Source of the DNA: Hansfordia pulvinata
Taxonomy: Eukaryota > Ascomycota > Sordariomycetes > Xylariales
Assembly: GCA_006538405.1 (NCBI GenBank)
Contig: BJKQ01000009.1
Coordinates: 310,001 to 374,000 of the forward strand
Direction of reading: 5' to 3'
Length of the DNA stretch: 64,000 nt
Under the pieces are notes generated by a model that searched no databases, was not told the origin of the DNA, and saw only the letters and a list, made by a program, of their open reading frames with translations. The position numbers were made by a program, and so were the translations under genes. Below, in pieces: positions 47,071 through 56,700 of the stretch (position 1 is its first letter; every line of letters begins with the position of its first letter).

Positions 47071-47741
47071 CGTGTATGTTGTTGTGTTTCGTCGGACAAG
47101 GCAAGAGGCGCTTCGGATTCCTTCTCAGGCGTATGTTACCTGGTTAGACGACAGATGTGTCTGGGAGGGGGGGCGTGAGCAGAAGATGGCGGCGTCGTGG
47201 CAGACCGGTTGGTGGTAGTTGGCGTTTGCCGAGCGTATAAGCTCCAGGTGGGCTATGTCGAGTGTTCCTCATGTGGTTTATTAGAAGGCGGGCAGGGGTG
47301 GGGGCTCAGCAGTGTGATAGACACGAGTAGTCCGGACCGTGGTTGTCCTATTCTGCACTGCATGGTAATGCTTCAAGATGATCTGATCCGATCCGTCCGG
47401 GAAATACCCGACTCTCGAGCCCAGCTCGTAGGCCAGGAGAAGAGGCACGCCTGGCAACAGCAGACACGGAGAATAAGCAAATTATACATTGAGGATATCT
47501 TGGACAGGTGTACTGGGCAAGTAGTGGGTATAGTAGTGAGCAGATGGAACGTCACCCCCCCTCATCGTACCAAGACACCATGGCGCGTGCAATCAGCCCA
47601 CCCCACGTCACGACACAACTACCCTTTCCCCTCGTCTCGTCGTCTAGTCGTTTTCCTCTCTCCCACCATGACAACACTCCGTTCCAGCTACCCCCAGTTA
47701 TACCCAAAAATCACCAACTCTCGTCACCACCACCTCGCCCG
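47071..47741. other. intergenic between convergent genes
   Basis: 3' regions of the tyrosinase (+) and the DUF1772 gene (-). No gene or structured element is seen. Confidence 0.6.
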
Positions 47742-48417
47742 CTACAGCAGCGCCACGACCCCGGCACCCCCCAGCACGAGCCCGACCAGCGAGATGCCCG
47801 CCCGCACCTTGGAGCAGACGATCCAGTCCTCGACGAGCGTGACGGTGCCCTTGGCCTGCACCGCACTGCCGCCGCCTCCGCCTTTGACTCCCTCCTCGTC
47901 CCCCGCCCGCCGGCCGTGTAGCTGTTCCCCGGCGGTGCAGCTCGTCGTTGGTGGGCACCATCCAGATCAGCGTGTAGGGGACGACGGCGACGGCCGCCGC
48001 GGCCGCCGCGCCCAGGACCCAGGCCGCGGGGATCCAGACCTTGAACCCGCGGGGGAGGAAGAGGAGGAGGCCTCGGGCACTGTGCCTCGCAGCAGCAGTG
48101 GGGGGGGAGGAGGAGGCGAGGTAGGCGGCGGCGGCGTAGGCGGCGCCGCTGAGCAGGGCGGAGCCGGGCCCGACGGCGTGGCCGCGCCAGTAGACCTGCT
48201 GCCACTGGCGGTTGAGGTGGCCGGCGCGCTGGTCGGGGCGGGCGTAGAAGCCGGCGTCGTCGGCGGGGCGGGCGCGGGGCCCCAGGAACAGGGCGGGCAT
48301 GGTCAGGTAGTTGATGGTGGTGTTCATGGTGAGGAAGACGGTGCTCGAGGTCAGGCCGACGAGGGCGGCGCAGGCCGCCGCCGCCGCCGTGTCGGGCGAG
48401 GAGGAAGGGCCCGACAT
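47742..48417 (-). CDS. DUF1772 membrane protein (anthrone-oxygenase-like), two apparent frameshifts
   Basis: Single exon from ATG at 48417 to TAG at 47742. It reads 225 residues if one base is added in the four-C run at 47927-47930 and one in the five-C run at 47900-47904. As given, the frame is lost after PTNDELHRRG and the tail is found two frames on (VTLVEDWIVCSKVRAGISLVGLVLGG). Four membrane helices are expected: about 10-32, 82-103, 125-150 and 204-223. PYTLIWMVPTNDELH in helix 3 is the family signature of DUF1772, which includes fungal anthrone oxygenases and monooxygenase-like cofactor-free enzymes. It lies convergent to the tyrosinase and next to a Zn2Cys6 regulator, so a role in aromatic metabolite oxidation is a reasonable inference, but no polyketide synthase is in the window. 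A general membrane role remains possible. Confidence 0.75.
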
Positions 48418-50054
48418 GATCGCGGGGGGCAGTACAGTGGAGAGAGAGAGGATGGTTTGATCTGGTTTTTGGTGCCTGTGTTGTTGTGTTGTTGCGGGTG
48501 TGATGGTGGTGGTGGTGGTGGTGGTGGTGGCGTTGATGGTGGCGGAGCTGACGTTGCGAATGGGTGGAGTCGCGATGAGCTGCGCTGAGCGTGTAGCTTG
48601 TTGTATGCTATTAGTTGGTAGCGCTAATGAATCTTCGAGACAGTACAGTCCCCGTGTAGCCCAGCCACTCTGTCAATTCAGCAATGAAGAAGACACAAGC
48701 AAGCCCGGAAACAGCCACCCGCCCACCAGCGCCGGGCCAACTCGGACTCGAACAGCACGGCCCCGCCCCGAGATCGACCCGCCTCGGACATGACCCTCGC
48801 ACTCGCGCCCGCCGGACCTGTGAGCGCGAGCGAGAGGCGAGCCGAGTCGCGCGCGAGACTGGCCCGACAATCGAACTCATCTGAGCACAGCTGCGTGGGT
48901 TCCCCCCCAGTCCCCAGTGCTGTGTCCACCCCGCCTCCCCCCTCGGCCGCAGCCGTGCCCGTAAGCTCTCCCTCCAGCTGAGCTCTGAACAGCCCGTCTC
49001 GAAGGGAAACCGTCCGCAGTTCGTCGCAGGTGAGCGCCGGCGCTGTCAGTCAAGACACGTCACCAGATTCGTCTAAGACCGCAGCAGCAGTGGAATCGAG
49101 GCCCCCAGCAGGCAGGCCATCACGAGCCGGGGTTCACAGGAAGCGCCCCAGTCGCTGGCTGTATGGATTCATTCACACCTGACCACGACAGGCTGTAGGC
49201 CTGCCGCCACCCACACACAGCCGGCCGACCGACCGAGAAGACGGGACCCGCCCGCACCAGAGCCTCCTTCCGACGGAGAAATGCGAGGCCAACGTCCGAG
49301 AGTCCAGATCAGTTGTCGTTGCCCCTCTCCAGTTGTCTACTTCCGCGAGAAAAAGTGGGCGAGGGGAGAGAGGAATGAAGATGTACATCGTCACACTGTA
49401 CAATAACGCACTCGCTTTCCTTTTATACTTTCCTTACGGTCTTCACTCTGCTCTGCTTTTATCTCCTTACGTCGACGCGGAACACTTGCTCGCTTCGGCG
49501 GCTAGGAAAAACAAAATAGCAGGACACGAGCCCAACTGTTAGGGGCGGACGGGAACTGTTTGATTATACCTGTAGCTGGCCTATTCAGAGGGATATAGCC
49601 TAGCATAGATTTGGCACACGTTTTACGGCGCTGCCACGCCTGATGCCCTTCGGGAGGCGAGGTCTCGCACCCTCACATGGCGTTAAATATATCATCATCA
49701 TCATCATCTTAGTGTAGGCCGAGTACCTAGGTGCCTTAGGTAGGTCCCTTTGCTGTCCCAGCATGATACTGTTCTTGTCTTCCACCTGCACACAACATCT
49801 TGGACCGCAAAAAATGAGCAATCTTTGTTCTCATCTAAGCCGCTTAATATCAAAGATCGCACATCTGTCTATTTTTCCGTCGGACATGAACCCAAATCCA
49901 ACCTGCCGTCTATCCACACATCTTACAGTGCTTCCCCTACAAGCAGAGCATCCGCAGAGGCCGGACCCCATGGCCAGTCCACTCTCCGTCTGGGCAGTTG
50001 GGGTAACTACCTACATATACCCAAGGCCCAAGGTCTCGCGAGGGTCTTCTCCCC
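48418..50054. other. intergenic with trinucleotide repeats
   Basis: (TGG)n lies at about 48504-48530, directly upstream of the DUF1772 start, and (ATC)n at 49691-49708. A TAGGTGCCTTAGGTAGG motif lies near 49729. A GTTCGAGTCC string on the - strand near 48750 resembles a tRNA B box, but no A box or cloverleaf accompanies it. No gene is seen. Confidence 0.55.
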
Positions 50055-52873
50055 TCACCTACTACTGCCGCTCCTCGCCTCGTCCACGCCCTCCTCCTCT
50101 CCGTCCAGGTTGTGGTGCGCGTAGCTCTCCACCAGGTTGCTGAGCAGCTGCCCGTCCAGGTCGTCCCGCCGCCGCGCCACCGCCACAGGCCAGCTGCTGC
50201 GCACCTCGTGCAGGCCCGACGCCGCCGCCCCGCCGCCCCCGCCCGGCCGCTGTCCTCGGCAGACGCCGACTCGGCCGCCTCGTCCAGGCTGATCGCCCGC
50301 CGCAGCATCCGCACCTCCTGCGCCCGCATCCGGCCCGCACCACCCGGAACAGCGCGTGCGCCAGGTGGTGGTTGCGCCGCTGACTGTAGAGCCCCTGCGC
50401 GATCAGGAACACCGTCGACCGCAGCGCCTCCATCCGCTGGTGCTGCCGTCTCCGCCTGATGCTGCTCCGGCTCTTCTGCGGCGTCGGCCGTCCTACCTCG
50501 CTACCGCCATGATTCGTGATCGAGTTCGCCATCTGCGGCCGCTGCTCGTCCTCCTCTTCGTCCTCCCCTCCCCTCCCCCTCTCCCTCTTCTTCTGCCCCC
50601 TCCGCCTCCAGAGCCCCGATCGCCTCAATGGTCTGGAAGCCCGCCAGAACAAGAGGGATCACAATGAAGAGATCCATCGCCTCGAACCCGTGCCGCAGGT
50701 AGTACAGCCGCACGAGCGTCCGCAGGTGCCGCTCGGCCGCCGCGACGACCCGCCTCGGCTCCGGCTCGCGGTCCGTCGACGTCCCCACCAGCGGCTCGTA
50801 GATGGCCAGGAGCAGGTTGTGATAGTAGAGGCTGTGCGCGTGCGCGGCATCGTCAGCAAAGAAAGAAACACGGCGACCCCATTCGTGCGCCCTCCTGACG
50901 TAAGGGGGCTGGTGCGTAACCAAAACAGAATGACCGACGGGTGGCTGATCGCTTGGTAGAGGACGGAAAAGCAGAAGAGCGAAACGTAGGAGATTCCCCG
51001 GGAGTAAAGAAAAACTCACTGGAGCTGCAGGTGGCATGGCAGTACAATGGCCCGCGGCAAAAGCGAGGGCGGCAACTCGTTGTACCACCTCGTCAGCTGC
51101 GCATGGAGGTCGTCGGCCTTGTCGAGCGTCACAGCTACCGGTGCGGCGGCGGCGGCGGCGGCGGCGGCGGAGGCCCCGTACGCCGCGCGGCAGAAATCGT
51201 TCATGGTGATGCGGAAGATGTGTCGAGCCCGGAGGACTCGCCCGAGCTGCGCCGGAACCGCCTCGGGGGTCATGGGGTACCGCACCCAAACCTCTCCGTA
51301 CCATGACGGATGGTCATCCGGGTCGGGCAAGGGCTCCTCTGGAGGCTTTTGCAGCACCGGTGCGTGCATGAAGGAGAAGGCTGTCAGTCTGCAAGTGCGT
51401 GGCTGTTAGACACCGAGCCGCGAGATGTTGGGGTCGCGCTGCAGGACGAGACGGCGGTAGAAGAGGCGGGAAGAGAGCCACTCACGTATCCCAGCTGTAC
51501 AGCGCCCATGCGGTGAAAAGCATGCCATCCCGCTGCCTCCTCGTCGGTGCCTCCATGGGCCCATCGAACAGCCGTAGCTCGTGGGCCAGAGCTATGGCGT
51601 GCGTCCTGTACACCTGGCCCAACTGGTCCAGGCCGGAGAGATTGTAAAACACGTTGAGAAGCATGCCCGCGTGGATGGTGGTGATGCGAGGCCGCGGCGC
51701 CTCTAGCTCCCAGAGCCTCTTGGCCTCGGCCAGGAATTGGTACACCAGGGTCGCAGGGTTCCAGTACTCGGCACGGTTTGGGAACTTTGGGTAGCATACC
51801 TACATGGACGAATCAGCGAGCCGGTCAGTCAGATGGGGCCCTTCCTCAGTGCAGACGGGGGGCGGGGGATTCATTACGCAAGAGTAGGCAAGCACCATGT
51901 TGACGAGGAGCGAGGAGCAAAAGTCGGCCCTGCGCGCTGCCATGTCGGACAGGAAGAGGTCCTTCTGAAACCCCGCCTGGAACTGATACTCGCACCGGAA
52001 GAAGTAGGCCAGCAGATCTCGCATCAGCAAGTCGTCGCTGCAGACCGTGGTCCACGCCGAAGGTCTGGCATCCACAAGCTGCGAGTCGATGACCTCGGCC
52101 GCGTGGAACGGCATCTGGTACATACTCTGGTGTCGCAGCTCTCCGATGCCATGGCGGCCAGCCGGTGACCGCCTGGCCGGGTACAGCGCCGCGGCTTCGA
52201 AGATGAAGGACTCCAGGTAGGGGTTGTTTGGGATGTCGTCTTCGGGCATCTGGGAGCGGTACGGGAACTCGTATCGGAATCGGGTCTCGGGGGTTACGGC
52301 CATCTGCAGTAGCATACTGCCGGCCTTGACGTGGCTGATGGCGGTGGAGGCATCGGAGCCGTTCCGGATCTTGTGAAGGACGTCATGGGCGTCGCGCTCC
52401 GGCAGGGCCCGCAACAGATCAAGCAGCTCCTGGTTCACGGCGGCCTGGTCGCGGAGGCCGTCATAGTTGCGCTTGAGGGCCTGAGACACCGTCTCGCCGG
52501 GCTGGGCGCCGTAGTGGCACCGGATGCCGCGGCGACGGCATCGGCGGCATGTCGGTCTCTCGCCAAAGCACTAGCTGGCACGTAAGCTTGGTGGTGATGC
52601 CGGACCAGGCCGGGAGCCTAGAGGGGGGCGGGAGGGGCAGGTGGACAGGACGAGGCCACTGCGGCGATAACAGTACCTTGGTCTTACTCTTGCGGCACGC
52701 GTCACAGGCGGCAACGGTCTGGCTCGACGCGTGTTGGGCCCTGGCAGTGTGCGGCGTGGTGGTGGACGACTGCGGTGTTGTGGATGACTGCGGTGCCACA
52801 GGTCCCTCGGGGCCTCTGCCGGCAGGATGCGGCGCCAGTGGCGGGCTCTGCTGCTGTCAGGCGGGTGGGACAT
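50055..52873 (-). CDS. Zn2Cys6 transcription factor with fungal regulatory domain (five apparent frameshifts)
   Basis: Exons on the - strand are 52677-52873, 52570-51878, 51799-51486, 51388-51020 and 50831-50055. Adding one base at each of five G/C runs (52843-52845, 50570-50573, 50565-50568, 50332-50336 and 50228-50231) gives exactly 784 residues. The zinc cluster is split by intron 1: Cys57, 60, 67, 74, 77 and 84 (CX2CX6CX6CX2CX6C) with a basic RKSKTK segment. The middle-homology region (Fungal_trans type) has RFRYEFPYRSQMP, SAWTTVCSDDLLMRDLLAYFF, FCSSLLVNMVLAYSC and HLYYHNLLLAIYEPLV, the last formed across intron 4. The C-terminal part, STVFLIAQGLYSQRRNHHLAHALFRVVR, continues to SNLVESYAHHNLDGEEEG. 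It binds DNA in the nucleus as a regulator; targets are unknown. It is the nearest regulator to the DUF1772 and tyrosinase genes. The start at 52873 is inferred from the first break and is less sure than the rest. Confidence 0.8.
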
Positions 52874-53742
52874 GTGAGCCTGAGCCTCAACGTTCCGAAG
52901 GCGAGCTCGAAGCCCGAGTGGATGCTTCCTGGCGACCGGTCCTGCCCAGGCGTGCCAGGGTCAAGCGTGGCAGCAGCTTATTAGCCGGAGGGGGAAAAGT
53001 TGGGTTTCCGAGTTGTGTCCTGCGCAGCGAGCATTGAAGGCCCCAGCCATTTTAACCAGCCGTCGAGTCGTCGCGGTTCCGCGGCTGGAGCGGGTTGCAT
53101 CACACTTACATCATCCATCATTTCGCCCCCACCTCGGCGCCCAAACTAATTGATGTTTGCCTTTGTGCTTTCTTTGCGGACCCGGGAGACGTGCATTCCT
53201 TGGCAGTCGCTGTGCGTCTGGTTCCGTGTCCCGGGAACTGGGTGAAGGAAGGAATAGCGCCAACAGATCAGACGATACTTGCTGCCCCGAACCAACACCA
53301 TCAGCCCTAACTCGTTTACTCACCTACACCATTTGACCTTCCTCATCCTTCTTACGAGGTATGCAGACGCCTCGCGAACACACCTTAGCTCTTCATCGCT
53401 TTACAGGCACCTTTTCGACAAACACACATTACAGTTCTCGCCCGAAGTCCGTCAACGTACACAACCCCCTCACGAGGTAGTTGGCCGCTCTTCCGGTTGT
53501 GACTGACACATAGATCAAGTATGGGTGGGCATGGTGACGCGCAGTGTAAACTTCGCCAGACGCGGACATTTCCCAAACACTCGTTTCAAGTCATGCATAT
53601 TGTCGCATTCTCTCCAGCTCATCAGACTCGGGGCTTTGTGGCCGGAATGTGCTGCTAGTTCTATCTAACCATACAATGGAATGGTCTCTGTCGGCTGTGC
53701 TCTTCTAACCTGGAACAGACCGTCATCGACATTACGCGAGCA
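52874..53742. other. intergenic
   Basis: Upstream of the transcription factor and downstream of the Blm10 gene, both on the - strand. No gene, repeat cluster or octamer is seen. Confidence 0.6.
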
Positions 53743-56700
53743 TTACGCGAAGTAGCTCTTCCAGAGAACTCCCTCCAGATCTTCCAGCTGCTCCGAAGTG
53801 AAATACTGCGTCAAGTTAGCATTTGCCGCCTGTGTTGGGAATCCAGCCGGATAGCCGTCCATAGTATGACTTACCTTCTGGTCCACGCTCCAGCTGTCCT
53901 GCCTCGTCTTCTTGAACTCTGCCAGGACCGACTTGGTCGCCTTGCCAACTACGCCTGGATCACTGGCTGCGCGTCGCGCCAGTAGCGCCAGCACCTCGGG
54001 CATCCAGCTCGGTGGCGGCGTTGCATAGGGGAAGGCCTCAATCAGTGCGCCCAGACCAAGCACGGCCGCATGCCGCTTGACAATCTGCTGCGTCGCGTTG
54101 ACGGGCGTGTCCGTACCCGGCTGCTTCTTCTTGGGCATGGGGTTGTCCGCCAGCTGCCGTTCAAACCGCGACTTGAGCGTCTGGATTATCGGGTTGCGAA
54201 TCGCCGCCGGTGAGCACCGGATCATTCCAGCCAGGGTCGCGCCGGCAACCGTCCGAACCTCGAGCTGCGGATCCGCCAGCATGTCGCCCACCGAGTCGAA
54301 GAGCAGCCCGCGCTGAGTCTTGTCTGTCAGGAACAGTCGTCTGAAGTAGATGACCTGCATATTGACCAATGCGCGCAGTCTCTGGTGCCAACTGCTGGCG
54401 CCTTTTCCGAGCCTAATCAGGGCCGCAATAAAAGGCGCATCCTCGCCATTCTGGAATGGAATGTTGGGAAGGTGGCGGTACACGTGGTAGGCCAGACGCA
54501 TCAGTTCCGGGTCCTCCTTGACGTCCATCATGTGCAGAAGTTGATCAATAATCGGGTCAGGGAAGAAAGGGATCAACTGGATACACTCTTGAGAAGAGAG
54601 ACTGTTATCCAACCAGGTCAACACCGTCTTGGACCCCGAAGTGTAAGCCGAGGGGGTCTGCTGGCCCGGTGTACGCTCGTGGCGCCACTTCTCTAGACGC
54701 TCAAAGACGTCTTTGACTGCTGCACTGAACTCCGGGGAGGGTTCATATGGCCGGATCCCTATGCTGGACTCCGACTTGTTGTACTCGAGAAGCTCGTCCA
54801 CATCCTCGAACGATTCGTGATATCTGGTTCGGAAGATTGTGGAGATGACCCGGCCAATGGACTCCCGCACAGATTTGTAGGGGTGGTCAATGTGGGCAAG
54901 AAAATCCTCCAGGATAGGCTTCTCAAATCGGTAATGCCAGCCACAGTCACTGATCAAAAACTCCAGCAGCTGCACCTTTGATGACTCCTTGAAGGCTGCG
55001 TTGGAGCTCATGTCGAGACGGAATGCGCTCAGTTTGGTGACCAGCTCGTGGGCACGGCGAGGGTCTTTAGTATCGATGATGAAGTGGAGACAGGTGATCC
55101 AGTAGGCCAAGTTCTCGGGCGTGAGGCTGTCGGAGAATATGTCGAGCATCATGGGCTGCGCAAAGTCCCAGATCTTGTTCTTGATTTCGACAGGTTCGTC
55201 GGCCGTGCCTGTCATGAGCGCACCCAGAATCTCCGCAGTAGCACGATGCTGGTGCTTGTCACTGCCGTCCCCGTAAACCTCACGTGTCAGCTCTTTGACA
55301 TCATCAAACGTGACCTGAGTTTCCCCATAAGCCATCAGGTCAAACACATGCATGAGGAGGATGACACTCTGCGTCCGGAACCTATCAGCGGAGCTGTCGC
55401 GAGGTTCCTGTTTCAAGAAGTCAAAGCATTTGGAAAGCCAGTCCTTGGTGAGGAGAGAACCCAATTGCTTCCTAGCTGCTTTCTCTGTCTCGTCGAAGTC
55501 GCTCAGGCGGCTGGGTTTGGCCTTGAAGGCAGTAAAGCTTTCACCCCACACGAGCCAGCCTGGGTGATCACTGTCCACAAAGTACTCGGCTCCGTCAGGC
55601 TGCGTGAAAGCGTTGAGGTAGCTCTTGGTGAATTTGGCGTCGCCTCGAGGGACCTCCACCTTGATCTTGTTCGGATCGCGTTCTTTCTCCAAGAGGTAGT
55701 CCCGGAACGAGTGTCCATACAGTGCGCGTTGGTCGATGGCTGTGAAGACGTTGGAGAAAGCCGTGCCGAAGCTTGCGCGAAGTCCAGGGTGGGCGTCATT
55801 CGTTCCAGCAGTGACCATTTCGATGAACTGTGGAGGCGCAATCGTCTCAAAACGAAGACAAAGGTTAGTGGAGAATATGGCACAGCGGCTAGCCGTCTTC
55901 CAGTGAGCCCCCTTGGCTCGTTCGATGAGTTCGAGACCAAGAGCCTGCTTCTTTTCCTCAACCTTCTGCCGGCGGCTGAGGATGAAATCGTGTCTAGCCT
56001 TAACGGCGTTTGAGCAAGATTCTTCAGGCTTGATGAGGTCGACTTTCTCTTGGTCCAGGATGACCATGAGCTCAAATCTCTTGCCAAACTCTATCAGCGG
56101 ATATAGAGCCGTGGCACCGAGGTTCTGGATCGAGGTCTTGTCGACCCCGGCAGTCTCAATGTACATCCTCATGGCATCGGGGGCGAACCGCCAGTCGCGC
56201 AACAACGTCTTGAGCAGGCTGGTGAAGAACAAGGTGTACATGGCTCCCTTAATTCTATCGTGGTCGACTTCGTCCAGCGCTTTGCGGAACCGACTCAGGA
56301 TGATAGGAATGACAAGCGATTTGCCTCCTATCAAGGCCTTAACGGAGTTGTCCTGTGCGCTCTGGGCCACCCGTCTAACGTCAGCATACCAAGATAGAGA
56401 CGATTCGGCAAGATCGAGAAGCAATCTTTTGTCCAAGTCGCTCTTGCGTCTGACCATGGCGTTGTGCTTGACTCTCTGCAGCTGGTATGCATCGGCTCTC
56501 TTGATGAGCAAGGGCCGAGGGTACAGCTTTCTGAGCCCGCTGACCTTGAAAGGCGTCACATCGGCTTTGTAAAGCCGTACTAGGCGCTCAAGAGGGTGTG
56601 CTGATCGCTCGAAGCCAACATCGGTGATCCACGTGCGGTAGGTAGAATAGAGAGACGTGAAGCAGGCGACATCATCCTCTTGGTCCTTGATCAGGAACGC

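Noticed and set aside
46937..47218. Open frames reading Ser-Leu or Val-Cys repeats
   Set aside because: Translations of the GT/CT microsatellite after the tyrosinase stop.
48740..48770. tRNA B-box-like GTTCGAGTCC on the - strand
   Set aside because: No A box, acceptor stem or anticodon arm can be formed around it.
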